From Earliella scabrosa (lineage: Eukaryota; Basidiomycota; Agaricomycetes; Polyporales; Polyporaceae): a stretch of 64,000 nucleotides of DNA. Below, piece by piece: positions 22,766-35,248 of the stretch (the stretch's first letter is position 1; the number at the start of each line of letters is the position of its first letter). The position numbers and the translations under genes were made by a program. The notes under the pieces are model-generated. The model was given only the letters and a program-made list of their open reading frames with translations. It did not search any database and was not told where the DNA came from. The stretch lies in NCBI GenBank assembly GCA_022605405.1, contig JABYQQ010000013.1, positions 930,001-994,000 on the forward strand, read 5' to 3'.

Positions 22766-25700
22766 ATGTCCGTGGCGGTGGCTAGCTCGAGCAACCTCCA
22801 GGCGCTCGACGACGCGTCTCAGCCCACCTCAAGAGCTTCTTCCCCGACCTCTCCTACTTCTATCCACTTCCAAACTCCCCAAATTTCACGCACCGCGAAC
22901 CACTTGAACGGGTCGCTTACGAACAACACCACGAACGGCCATGTCAACCATGCCCTCGACCCGCCTCCTGGCGTATCATACCCCGACTTCCTTCGCTCAT
23001 GGACTGACGCGCACGTCGCGCTCTGGCTTACCGAAATCAAGTGTGGACACCATGCCCAGACATTCAGAGCCAACGACATCAGGGGAGATGTGTTGCTCGA
23101 GCTGGATCAGATGACTCTGAAGGAGATGGGCATGAACAGTGTCGGAGATAGGTTGCGGATTGTCAATGCGGTGAAGCAGCTCAGGCAGAAATGCTCCTCG
23201 AGCACCGCGCTCTCGTCCATCCTCAACCGACCGAGAGGCGCAGACCACACTCGCAACTCCAGCATCTCGAGCGACCATGGATCTTCCTCACGATCTACCG
23301 GTGCACGACGGCTGGAGTCTGGCCGTCCGGCTCCTCTACATCTCCCTCCGAATGGCGGTTCGCCCGACCTTCCACGCCTCGTGCGCGATGGACAGGATTC
23401 CGCTCGCCTCAACGCCACTATGCGCCCTCTGCCCGCGCAACCTAGTAGTGCGACTCCTCAGTACAGCACGCCTACTACCGCGCACAGTCGTACAAATCTT
23501 CCCCCTCTCCCTCCTCCTCCCCGGGGACAGCCCCCTCTCCCACCCATCGCACGAACTCCTCGAAATTTACATCACGCACCGGGCACACCAGGAACATCTG
23601 GACGACGCACACCCACTCTCCCAGATGGGCCCCCAGCGCTGCCTCAGGCGGGCCTCCTAACCCCATCAAGCCAGACGCAGGGATCGAGTTGGTCTGGAGG
23701 ATATGGTCTGCCTTCAGATCCTCGACAAGGGAACAACAACCTCCGTACTCCCAGCCGATCCACCTCTCCTCTCCCCTTCCCTCCCACTCAACCGCCTGTA
23801 CGAAATGCGAGCCGTGCTGCCACCACCGACCTCTCAAATCATACTCGAAGCAACTCCCATTCAGTCTCCACGCCGACCTCCGACAAGCCTCTGCCGCGTC
23901 CGGGCGGACGAGGCAACGCGCATCCGTACGCAAGCTCCCAATTGCAGCAAGCGCATGGCCTCTCTCCCATTGCCGAGTCGTTCATATCGCAGAGAAGCAA
24001 TACGAACCCGTCTCCGCCGTCCTACAGAGGGCTGACTGTGCCGTTCCGCCCCGGCACCCCATCGCACAACCCATCTCTGGATGACCTCCGCCGGAAGCTC
24101 ATCAAGTTCACGCTGCCGGATGAGGGCAAGGCGACGACCCTGAACATTGCGGACTGCAATGGCGCCGTGGAAGTTCTGACCAAAGCCCTGAAGAAGTTCG
24201 GGAAGCTCGGTGTGGATGGCTCGGATTCTATCGAGTCTAGCGAAGGTGGTTTGAGCGTCGATGGGTGGGGCGCGTATCTGGATTGGGGACAGGGCGACGC
24301 TGCTAGTGCGTATATCGAAACAGCTTGCATACACATCTCCTTCTGACGCACGTCACAGAGGGTCCTCTCAGTGAGGTGGAGATCATGGCTATCATCCACG
24401 CGCCGCCCGACGACCCTGCGCGTGAACATGGGCTCACACTCTACAAGACTACACCTACGGTTACGGTATCAGACGACGACGAAGACGCGCTTGATAGAGC
24501 CCTCGCCGCAGAACCACCGATCGTGTACACCAAGGCGATGAAACGCGCCAGCTCCGTGAGCATCCTCAGCGGACTGGGCGTCAAGCTACCAGAGAAGGGA
24601 GTGGAGGAGCCGCCGTCGCCGACGTCGCAGAACCCGGCCAGCCCGACCAAGGGCTCGAAGAAGACGCCGTCGAAGCTGCGCAACTTCTTCGGGCAGCGTC
24701 CGCCGAGCGAGCTCATCACGACGCACCTCGCAGAGTACTTCCCGTTCACGGAGAAGAAGGTGCTCGAGCGGACGCGGCGCCAGAGCATGCTCCGCCAGAG
24801 CGGCCTCCCGAACCGGCGCGACAGCATCATCTCGTTCACCTCGCCGCAGAGCAGGTTCAGCGTCAGCACGCTCGGGTCGCAACGCACGGCTTCGCCGCGG
24901 GCGTCCATGTCCTCCGCTATTTCCTCGACGGCCATCGACAGGCTGTCCCCGGAGCCCAGCTTGCTTTCGGATACAACTCTGCAAGAGCCCCCGCCGCGTT
25001 TGTCATTGTCCACGGATGACGGGCACTCTGTCGACCTCTCCAACACAGAGGACCTGTCGCCGGCGACGAAGCGCATGTCCACCGCCCCGCAGCTGCTGCC
25101 GCCGGTCGCGTTCCCGTCGGAGTCGCTGTCAGAGTCCCTCAACCTGTCTGAAAGTCAGAACTCGATGCGCGCGACACGGCGCATGTCAACGGCGTCGAAA
25201 CGGATGAGTTACATCACTGAGCTACGGAGCAAGCGCGACCGCTCGGACACCGCCAGTCTTATGACTGTCGATGAAATCACCGCCGAGGTCGAGAGCCGTC
25301 AGGAGAACGCGGCTCAGTCGGGCGACTCGGACGAGTGGACCAAGGTCGACATCGCCGAGGACCGACAGAGTATCAAGGCCGACGAAGGGGAAGAAGAGTA
25401 CGAGTCTGAGGAAGAAGAGGAGGAGGAGGAAGAAGAGGAAGAGGAGGCAGAAGAGGGCGGGAATGCAACCGACGAGGACGAGGTTGGCAAGCCGATCATG
25501 TCCACCAAAGGTAACAGCGCTGCTTCTCTACACAATACGGTGTCCCGTTCACTCAATCGTGCTGTTACTCAGGCGAGAAGACAATCAAGTGGATCAAGGG
25601 GGCCCTCATCGGCGCCGGGTCGTTCGGAAAAGTGTACCTCGGTATGGACGCCGCAACTGGTCTGCTCATGGCTGTCAAGCAAGTCGAGCTTCCCACTGGG

Positions 25701-26588
25701 TCGGCGCCGAACGAAGAGCGCAAGAAGTCCATGCTCAGTGCGCTTGAACGTGAGATTGAGCTTCTGCGCGACTTGCACCACGAAAATATCGTCCAGTACC
25801 ACTGTACGTGCCTTGCTCTCGTCTTTGTTGGTTTCATTGTCTGACACTGCTCGTAGCGTCCTGCATCGACGATGACCATCTCAACATCTTCCTGGAGTAC
25901 GTCCCTGGAGGTTCGGTGACGTCCCTGCTCCGGAATTACGGCGCCTTCGAGGAGCCGCTCGTGCGGAACTGGGTCCGACAGATCTTGCTTGGACTGAACT
26001 ACCTCCACGAACGGGACATCATCCACCGTGATATCAAGGGTGCAAACATGCTCGTCGATAACAAGGGCGGTATCAAGATCTCTGACTTCGGTATCTCTAA
26101 GAAGGTCGAGGACAGTGAGTATCGTCGCAATCGCATCCACCTTCACCGCCGGTCATCGATGCTTACATCTCTACAGATCTGCTTCCTGGCAACCGTGCAC
26201 ACCGCCCATCGCTTCAGGGCTCCGTGTTCTGGATGGCGCCTGAGGTCGTCCAGCAGAAGGCGTACACGTTCAAGGCTGATATCTGGAGTGTTGGCTGCTT
26301 GGTCGTTGAGATGCTGACCGGAGAGCACCCATGGCCGCATTTATCCCAGATGCAAGCTATCTTCAAGGTGCGATTCCTTCACGTCTGTACTCCTGATTCG
26401 CAGCTTATTCCTTTCTCCAGGTTGGTTCAGCAAAGGCGAAGCCTTCCATCCCTCCCGACATCTCCCCAGAGGCCGTCAACTTCCTTGAGCTTACGTTCGA
26501 GCTTGATCACGAGCTCCGACCTTCTGCCGCGGATCTTCTCAAGCACCCATGGGTCGCGAACTCTCCCTCAGCCGCTTTCGGGCAATAG
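22766..26588 (+). CDS. STE11: STE11-type MAP kinase kinase kinase
   Basis: This serine/threonine kinase sits at the top of the pheromone/filamentation (and often osmotic-stress) MAPK module and phosphorylates the MAPKK Ste7. An N-terminal SAM domain covers residues of about 71-140 ([34 protein letters not shown]) and normally binds Ste50. A Pro/Ser-rich linker follows. A Ras-association-like domain lies at 24060-24410 ([35 protein letters not shown]). Next comes a Ser-rich regulatory region with RRQSMLRQS and an acidic run. The C-terminal kinase has the glycine loop [11 protein letters not shown], lysine in [26 protein letters not shown] and [13 protein letters not shown]. It ends [17 protein letters not shown]. 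Introns interrupt the kinase at about 25510, 25804, 26115 and 26370. The SAM-RA-kinase order matches Ste11/Byr2 orthologues. Confidence 0.93.
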
Positions 26589-26773
26589 ACCCCACCACTG
26601 TCGTTACTCGGTCGTCCCATTGATATCAATACTCTCTTGCATGGGCTATTATTTTATATCTACCAGCAGCATATCTAGTCGAGGATTCCCGATGTCTGTA
26701 CTTCTTCTCCGCGCGGAGCATGCTTTCTGTACCACCGGTCGAGCTATGCAATACCATTTCCCTGTTGTGTCGA

Positions 26774-29256
26774 TCAATCGTCCTCGTTCCGCTTGCGCTT
26801 CCCTCCTGGCTTCGAGCCCGGGCCCCAGTTCGGGGTAGGGTTCTGCTGGTACCGAACGAGCTTCACTTTCGACGAGGCAGTGACCGAGCCGGGATGCCGC
26901 TTGAAGTTGGCTTCGATTCTAGGGAAGAGTTAGGCTTTTGGAGCAGCGACTCTACAAGGGAAGGACGCACGTCGGTTCCTTGCTGAGTAGCGTGCGCGTG
27001 GGCGAGTTCTCGGCGACCTTGTCCATCTTGACGGGATGCGTCTTCACCCAGGAACGGAAGATGTCGTGAATCTCTGCGTAGCTGGCAGTCGTTTTGAGGG
27101 ACCCGGCGCATGCGTGCGACCGCGAGATCTTGTGCCCCGCGTGGAGCAGGGCGGAGCTGTACCAGGGCAACGGTGAGCTACCCGAAACGAAGCATGGAAG
27201 AAGATCAATGCGGCGAGGCTCACGCTGTCTCATCCAGACTTGGGCAGACACAATGGAAGTGGCTGGCAATTTTCGAGGGCGTGAAGTAGAACGGTGTTTC
27301 CAGCTCCTGTTCCAGACAGTGAGGTCATGACACTGCTCGCTGAAGGAGGATGCTGACCTCTTTTGCCACCGTCAGCATGCCCCTCATCCTGGCCGCAGTT
27401 CCGTATTTGTCCTCGTTCGCTTCAACGTGAGTGAGCACGCTTGACACGAACTCCGGATTATGCAGAGCGCCGGACCACATGGGGCCAGCAGCCTTGGTAA
27501 AGAGTGAACCTTAGGGCGAAGTCCCCGCGTCAATAGCTCCGTGAACTCACATGCAGAACGAAGTTGCATTCCGGACAGCGTTCAGAGACGGTAGGTCCGG
27601 TGTGCACCTTGAAGTGCAGATTGACGTGCCCGTTCTTCTCGCTCACTTGTTCGATCATACGCCCCAGTGGCTGTTCGTAGAACGACTGGCATCCGCTGCA
27701 TACATAGTAGACAGCCGTCTTGCTGTAATGTTAGTTTTGGCGGGAGCCATAGCCGCGAATACAAAACCGGGGACATACCTGAAGACCCTCTTCACGTCGA
27801 TTGGGGCCGTGTGCACACGTACAAACAGGCGGACGTAGAAGTCGATAGACAACGAGAGCAGGGGTTGGATGTACCGACCATACCTCGCAGCCGAAGTCGC
27901 GAGCGTGTGCAGAACGAGTCGAAGTGCCTGCAAAGTCACGGATGAACAGGAGGGGTACGAGTGTGACTGGGCGTACATACCGCCTCATGGCAGTACTCCG
28001 CCTTTACAGGCGCGCCGCCATAGTTGGAGAAACTAGCATAAGACCACGTCACCCGTCATTCTTGGCGAGAAACAATTCGCGCAAACCATTTTTCTGGGTA
28101 GTTGGTTGTGGCTAGCACCGACATGTCCGTACATGTCACACACAACAAACCTGCGAGTAAAAGTTCCATGAGTGTTGGGAGCGCAGAGCAAAGTCTCTAT
28201 ACGCACCCCCGTCGTTGACACACTGTACAGCTGCGTCGATGAAAGGGGCGGCGGTGCCATATGGATCAAGGTCGACGACGTCCACCCGGTTGCGTTCCGA
28301 TCGATGATTGTACATGAGAGCACTACAAGATGTCAGTATCCCAAAAGCGTTCGCGTATGATCGAGAAGGGTTGCGCACCATGCATCGCCTTCATTTACTC
28401 TCACTTTCGCGGGTCGAACTCTTGGCTGCTCCGACGAGCCTTCTTCAGGCGGCTCGGTCTTCTCATGTAGATCGTTCAACTCGACATTCCGTTTCATCGC
28501 CTCAATCGCTGCCGGTGACAAGTCATTCGCCAGGACGTATCTGCACATGTCGACATAGTTAGCTGGTGTCCCTGAGCGACAGATGGGTAAATTACGCACT
28601 TCACCAGCGGAATCTCGTTCGCGTAGCGTATTGAACGCAAGCCAGTCGCGGACAGAGCTTCCAGAATGATGAAAGATTGAGGGCGGAACTAATCCACTGC
28701 TGTCAGCACCCACGCGAAAGCTGGCTATGGCTAGGCTGAAGTACCTCTGGTTGCGCTTCAGACTTTCCAGTTTCGCCGTTGGCAGGAGCACCTCCCGGTG
28801 CAGCAGCACTCGCATCCTTCTTCCCCGACTCTTCAGGCGCAGCAGTAGCACCACCCTCCTCAACTGTATAACACCCAAAAAACAACGGCCATTGGCATCC
28901 TCGTACGCCTCCCCCAGCAAAGCAAGCACGCGCGCGATACACTCACCAGCAGTTTTCGCCTTCTTCGCCCTATGCCCCCCACCCGCGCCCTCCGCTGCCC
29001 TCTTCGCGCGCCGCTCCTGGCTCGCCCGCCACTTGCGCTCCTTCTCCGCGTTCACGACGTCGCCCCACGTCCGGATGCACGCCACGCTCAGGTCGCGGTT
29101 GAACTCCTGCACCGGGTTCAGGAACGCGTCGTTCGACGCCGGCAGCAGAATCGCAGACGTATTCTCCTTGTGCAGCGTGAAGCCCTCGGGCACGATGAAT
29201 GCGCCCGGGCCCGCTCCCGCACCTGTTGCAGCTGCTGGTCCTGCGGGTGCACTCAT
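26774..29256 (-). CDS. TRM1: tRNA (guanine26-N2)-dimethyltransferase TRM1
   Basis: This enzyme dimethylates G26 of tRNAs using S-adenosylmethionine. Reading from [14 protein letters not shown], conserved blocks are [26 protein letters not shown]-like [36 protein letters not shown], and the catalytic [19 protein letters not shown]. Next come [20 protein letters not shown] and [20 protein letters not shown] zinc-binding pair follows in [16 protein letters not shown] and [12 protein letters not shown]. The C-terminus is basic, ending [10 protein letters not shown]. About ten short introns are needed. A Lys/Glu-rich insertion near the N-terminus ([20 protein letters not shown]) may carry a nuclear signal. 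The frame stays open upstream to an ATG at 29559, so a longer form is possible. It converges with STE11, 185 bases between stops. Confidence 0.92.
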
Positions 29257-29874
29257 TTTGCGTGTGTGTGGGCGGAAAGATATGTACAGATGTTTGGGGA
29301 CACCGCGCGGCCCGAGGGTGCGCCACGAGGGCTTAGAGAGACGAGATGCGGTGAGAGCGAGCAGTTTCGGGAGACTTGCAGCAGGAGAGAGTCGAGTCTG
29401 GAGGAATTCGAGTCCGAGTGAGTCTTCACGGTGGCATGAAGCGCCCACGGCCGAGTCTGGCGGCTCCTCGTCTAGAGTATATGTATATCGCATGAATCCG
29501 CACGTACCACCATGTCGGACCCAGATCTTGTGGGTCCTTGGGCTTGCCGTGGACGACACCCACGAGCTCCACAGCCATTTACGCGATCAATGAAACCTAA
29601 TGAAACCCGCGGTAGCCGACACTGCACATTCTGAACAACTAATATTGTCAATCGTCATATATGCGGGTATAGATACAGATGTGAAGTACGACTGTGTACG
29701 ATGCGAATCTAAGGGAATGCGAGCAACCATGGGTCCGTTCGTAGTCCGGCTATGCTACGACACTGTCAGCGAGGGTGTGCGGACTCAGTCCTGGGCGAAG
29801 CCTGCGCCTGCAAGCCACATCTATCTAGATCGACGAGGGGGGGCAAACGGCGGCGAGGGCTGCAGCAAGACCTC
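29257..29874. other. upstream region of TRM1
   Basis: This is the gap between the TRM1 start and the stop of the reductase gene. The 303 bases up to 29559 are open in frame with TRM1. The remainder shows nothing recognisable. Confidence 0.45.
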
Positions 29875-32800
29875 TCAATACGAGAACTCCTCCGCGAAGA
29901 TCGAAATCAAGCCGCGCATGTCCCCCCGCCTCACCCGCTCGGGGTCGATCTGCGCCGCGACGACCTTCCGCATCATCGCGTCGAGCGACGTCGGGCCGCA
30001 GCCTGCACACACAAAGTCAAATTCAAACGCACATCAGCAAACCACCCGACACGTCCCAGAACCCATACGCAAGGAGAAACAAAACTCACAAGCAACCGCA
30101 ACCATGCCCTTCGCCCGCTCGACCTCCTCCGCCAGCACCCGCTCCAGCTTCGGCCTCCCGGGGCGCGCATGCTCCGCGACGACCCCAACGTCCTCCACCT
30201 CCTGCGCGTCCAGCGTCAGCCGCAGCTGCTCCCGCGCCCTCTCCACGTCCCCGTTCGGCACCAGCGCCGCGAAGCTGTCCGTGTCCGTCCACACGCTCAG
30301 CCGCGACTGCATTGACGCTGGCGTCGCCGGGGTCGGCAGCAACGACGCCTGCGAGAGGTGGGACAGTTGCGAGAACCGTTTCCCCATCGGTGAGGTTGTC
30401 GAGGAGAGGTTGTGCGTGTGTAGCTTCGGAAGGTCGCCCCCTTCCCCTCCGTGGAGAGAGGAGCCCTGCGACGGGTCCAGGAACGGCACGGCGCTGTTGG
30501 GCGTCCGAGGTATTGGGCTCAGTGGGCTCATGACGTACTGGATGCTGGGGTAGCTGGATTGACCCGGTTGGGTCTGTTGGCTCTGGAGGCTCACGCGGGG
30601 TGTATCGTCCTCCGGCCTGACAGTTGAGATGTCGATGCTCGGGCGCTGTGAGCCCGGGACGTCCACGCTTGGTCGAGGGAGGGACACCTCTGACAGATCG
30701 GGATCTATTGGCGGGCCGGACGCTCGCTTGGGGATGAGCTTCACCGACGAGTGGTTCACTCCCTCGAATTCCGTCTGCGACGCGCGGTGGAGGAGCTCCT
30801 GCTTCGCAAAGACGGCCATAGACAGCCTGCGCGAGACCGCGCGCCGCGTCCGGCCTTCGTTCTTGATCGAGAGATGGAACTGCGCCTCGCCAGGTAGGGC
30901 CGTGTCGTCGTCGCCTTCGAAGTTCGTGTAGTCGAGGATGTGCTCCTCGTGCCCGAGGTCGCCTTCGTCCTGCACAGCGCCCGCATAGTAGCTCAAATCC
31001 AGATCGCTCTCTTCGCCACCGCTCTCGTCGGAAGAGAATGAGGAGCGCGAGACTCGCTTGGCGTCTGTGGCGAACCCCGGCTTAGGGGGCTCCAGCACAG
31101 TCTCCCTCTCCTTGCGCGGCAGTGGAGCGAAGGAAATACCGGCGCGCATTCGAGGTGTTGGGCCAGCAATGGGTCGAACGTTCGTCACGAAGATGTCGAT
31201 TTGTAGATCTGGCGCGGGTATGATATCCATGCATCTTCGAAGCACCGATGCGCACCACTGGATGTGACCTACATAACCAGGTAAGTAAGATCAGAATGAG
31301 AAGCAAGTAATGATAGACATACCGAACTCGCGTACGAGCCATACGAACCGCACCCGAGTGGTCATGTAGTTCGGCTGACCGTATCCGCCCCGCCGACCGC
31401 CCAAGCACTTGCCATCCCGTCCAGCCATACAGAGACAAATGTACTGCAGCACCGAGAGTGCATAACTGACGCCAGACCCACCTGCCACAATCAAGACAGA
31501 TGAGTAATCACCCCATGATGCCCTGACGGACGAGCCGTAGGGCCCATCAACGCAGGCACGAAGGAGCACGCCGCGACTTGGCAGCGGGCAATCGGCTGGG
31601 ATGGACTCGCTAGGAACCCGTTGTTGACCAGTGCTTATCATCATAGCGACCGTATCCCATAGGTCCTTGGTCCAGCCTCCTTTTGCGCGGACGAGGAAGA
31701 CGAGGACACGGCCGTCATCAAACGCATTCTGCTCATCACAGATAGACGCGATTGTGAACGGATGGGTCGTGAAGCGGGTGATGGACGGAACGGAGATGAG
31801 GAAATGTTGTCCGGGAGCCCAGGAAACGTAGCCTGGGGTGACGATGCGCATGCGAACCATGCGGCCTGGCAGTAGTTCCGCGTGAGCAAAACCGGGTGGG
31901 GGGACATAATCTGTAGGCAATGACAGTCCGAGACCCAAATGATGGGATGGTGGATACCGAGCGAGACCCATGGATGAAGCTGAGTGAGGTGTGGGAGGGA
32001 ATGGGTAGTCGTTCTCCGGCTTGTACGGTTGGGGATATGGCAGCGGTGTTTGCTTGTCGTTGCCATACTGGGCCTTTCGTAGCTTGCTGGGCGGTGCCCT
32101 CCGCGCCCTCCCACCTATACCCAAGTAGCCGTTGATGTACAACCACCAACCAAATCTCCAAGTCCTTTCGCCCACCCATAGTCCTAATGCAACCCAACAC
32201 CACCACCATACAGGCGGATGGTGAAGGCCGGCAAAGACAATGGTGAGGGGCACGAACAGAACGTGCAAGAACCAGAACGCTTCGTAATGTTTGCGTCGCA
32301 ACGGGGAGATCGAGGTCAAGAAAAGGATCGTCATGCACCCAAAAGCCTAGACATTTAACGATTAGTGCTTCATACAACTCGACATCCCAGTTACGTACCG
32401 TCCAGGCGAATAGGAACTTCTGGTACTGCCATGCATATGTATAGACAATCTCGCCGCGGTAAGTGTCTCTCAACAACTCCACGCTCCAGAAGGCGACATG
32501 AAGCACGGTGAAGAAATAGATGAGGTAGGCCGTCCACTTGTGCAGCCAGAGTAGCTTGTCGCAGTAGAGGCGGAGAAGGAAAGGGAGCGAGAATATCGCG
32601 AAGGGAGGGGACTTAAGCGCGAAGAGAACACAGAGCGGGAAGAGGGCGAAGGCAACTAAACCCGTCCTGCCGCCGACCGTCCACCAGGCCTTAGGTATTG
32701 TGTACTGGGGCTGGTACCTGAAATACCTGGAGATAGGATAGCTAGCACGTTTGGAGACGGAGGAAACAGCGGTCGGGAATTTATGGAGAGTCCAGAGAGT

Positions 32801-33214
32801 AGAGCGAGGTGCAAGATAGTCGGGACCTACGAACCCGATGAGGAGAGTGCCTATGACGATGAGGCTGAAGGTGAAGATGTGGGCGTTGGAGGGAAGGGAG
32901 TAAGGTTGTTTGTGCGGTTGGCCTGAAGCTCTTGCGGCGGCAAGACTGTGTTTCTTCCTCCATGTCCGGCGACGAATGGCCCACTTGCTCCACCTGGCGC
33001 CCAAGTAACCTCCGCGCACTTTCCAATGGTAGAGGATGGAGCCAAGGATGCAAACAGAGGCTATGGCGATCCAGAAGATGTAAGTATACACGCGACTGGC
33101 ATCGCTGAGCATATGCACGGTGAGGTAGGCAGTAACAAACTCCAGGGTGTCGCGGTAGTAGCCTGGAGTGGACGGGTAGGCCACGCGGGGAGGAGGGGGG
33201 TAGATGGAGGTCAT
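29875..33214 (-). CDS. ferric-reductase-like transmembrane flavocytochrome (FRE/NOX superfamily)
   Basis: The protein moves electrons from NADPH through FAD and haem across the membrane, usually to Fe(III) or Cu(II). Several N-terminal helices precede the ferric-reductase domain. Its paired haem histidines are seen in LLWLHKWTAYLIYFFTVLHV and HYEAFWFLHVLFVPLTIVF plus the following LHHP. The FAD-binding motif is HPFTIASIC. NADPH-binding parts are VDGPYGSSVRASWGDYSSV, LIVAGGSGVSYALSVL and the late CGPTSLDAMMRKVVAAQ, formed across the last intron. The protein ends LISIFAEEFSY. About 340 Ser/Pro-rich residues are inserted between the two halves of the NAD-binding domain (about 30090-31150). This is far longer than in yeast Fre proteins. 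No signal peptide is obvious. Iron or copper as substrate is inferred from family and from the neighbouring ATX1. Confidence 0.85.
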
Positions 33215-34128
33215 GGTGAGGCCCTGGAGCGAGAAGTGAGCGACGGGTCTCGAAGGGAACGGCAGGAAGGGCGCGAACTGACCACCCGCGGGGTTATTTA
33301 CAGCCTGCAGAAGCTCTCTGGATCTTCAATTCTGAACGATCGTCCGAGGGTACGCGTTGAGAGGGGTAAAATATGGCTATTTGAGAAATGAAGACGGTCT
33401 TGGCCGGTGTTCTATTCCGGAATAATTCGGCACGAGTTGGGAGCGACGCGGTGTGTATATGAAGAGGTCTGTAGTTGAAGGCGAGGGAAGGGCGGGGAGG
33501 AAGCTAAGGGAGAGGATGGTGGTGGCGAGGGAGAAGAGGGAACATGATGCGGAGAGGAGATTGGGAGGAGGAGGATGGAAGACAAGCCAGAGGCGGCCGT
33601 GTTCTCTTGGTGACCTCAACTGGCCAGACTCGGATTTCGGCTGCGCGCGCTTGTCGGCTCCCATTCCGTCATCTCGCTCCCCTGAAATCCGAGATCTCGC
33701 GATCGCCCGGCGCTCCGGTGCCTCTCGATCGAGAGCCACAACGCCGCCAAGTCGCAACCGCCGCATATCATCGACCGTCGGCCTCCCTGGGCCACCGACT
33801 GTCCGGATTTGGCGTCTTGTCGACTGTAGTCGCTCTCAGAGTAAATATACGTACGGCGAACGACCTGCGCAATGCATCCATGCGGGCCAAGGTCTCGCCA
33901 CGCCCAGCCAGAGTCCGCCACCACCAGAAATCAGCAACGGTTCTCGTCGCACTAACAGCACAGTCAAGGGAACAATCGCACCCAAACCGAGCACATCGAG
34001 TGATACAATCAGAACGCCATTTACATCCAGTACTTAGTCCTCAATGCTCATGTACATCCTGTTACATTCGCAATCGCTTCCCTCCGCGTACCGAGCGTAG
34101 CGCACAGCCGTCAAGCAAATTGGCTCCT
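33215..34128. other. upstream region of the reductase gene
   Basis: About 900 bases lie between the ATX1 stop and the reductase start. Open frames here are composition shadows without domains. It is the likely reductase promoter; no definite site was recognised. Confidence 0.45.
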
Positions 34129-34753
34129 TCATTCAACCGTCTCGCCGGAGATGATCTAGCCACACCCGTCAGTCTCCGCCGAACCGACGCCCGACATCTC
34201 GTCTCTCGAAATCGGGAAAGAGGACACACCTGCTTCCCCGTCTTCGCGATCTTCGCGTGCAGGTCGTCGTACCCGATCGTGCCCTTGACCAGCACCTCCT
34301 GCTTCTCCAGGCTGATATCGTACGAAGACACACCTGTGCAGTGCACACACACCATCATCGTCCTTTCAGTCAGCACACCCCACCACTCCCATTGATGACC
34401 CCCGCCAATCGCGCACCTTCCGTCTTCTTCAGCACGCGGTCGACCGCGCCAGAGCAGCCCCCGCAGGTCATCTGCAAGTCAGCAAGCACGCGAGCAGCCG
34501 TGCGTACGCTCAGTCAGCCCTCGATAGCCGCGGTGATTCCGAGAGAACGCAGCGTCAGCACCTTCACGTTGAACTTGTACGTGTGCTCGGACTGCGGTAG
34601 CGGGCTTCGTCAGCTCCTCTTCTTCGCAACTCGCCTCGCCCCACCCCCGCGCCTCGCTCGCTCGCTCATCCGCTCTTTCGCCCCTGAGAAGCGGCAGGAG
34701 ACGACAGATGGCGATGGGGAGGAGGAGATGGAGAATGAGAAGATGCGCACCAT
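34129..34753 (-). CDS. ATX1: copper chaperone ATX1
   Basis: This small cytosolic protein carries Cu(I) to the Golgi P-type ATPase Ccc2, which loads multicopper oxidases such as the Fet3 ferroxidase. Spliced exons give SEHTYKFNVK, then MTCGGCSGAVDRVLKKTE (the MxCxxC copper site), then GVSSYDISLEKQEVLVKG and YDDLHAKIAKTGKQ, ending IISGETVE. The exon with SEHTYK (34562-34591) begins right after a GCAG acceptor and lacks an ATG. The best start is ATG at 34751-34753, directly followed by GTGCGC, so the first coding exon would be the start codon alone, with an intron of about 160 bases. Total length near 73 residues fits the family. It lies upstream of the reductase gene on the same strand. Confidence 0.88.
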
Positions 34754-35248
34754 ATCGGCAAGTATATTGATCCTCCTGTGGCTCGCTGCGGGATACCATA
34801 CGCGATGCGCGGACGTTCAGGAGACTTGTCTGGGACCGGTGACAGCAGAGAGCATGACATACCACTGTGAGGGTGACGGATATATGAAGCTGCAGAACGG
34901 TAGATGGGAAGGTCCGCGAGAGGTATGTGCTCGTCGTATTTATCCCGGACTCGGCGGCTCCCATCGTGATCAATATGGCGCAAAGCTCGCACAACAGCAC
35001 CGCTCTCAGCGCGGCGGGAAGTGCCGGCGGTAGCTAACTCGACGACGGATCAGTCAGCATGCCCGAGTCCTCTGTAATCCGTTTTACTTATTCTGTACAT
35101 GCCACACCAAGCTCTCCGCCGTCAGGTATCGCTATACAGCGCAGTGATAGCGTGCCGTTGAACTGCTCTATAAGCTACGGTAGCTGCCACACGGGCGGAA
35201 CTACATGATACATCTCCAAGCAACAGCCCCGGTCTGGCCGTCCAACAA
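34754..35248. other. upstream region of ATX1
   Basis: About 500 bases lie between the permease stop and the ATX1 start. No coding evidence; it probably holds the ATX1 promoter and the permease 3' end. Confidence 0.45.

Noticed and set aside
24441..25142. 233-codon minus-strand frame
   Set aside because: It lies antisense to the Ser-rich linker of STE11; no domain and no codon logic of its own.
33544..35033. Plus-strand frames of 258-283 codons
   Set aside because: They overlap the ATX1 exons, which are clearly on the minus strand, and contain no recognisable domain.
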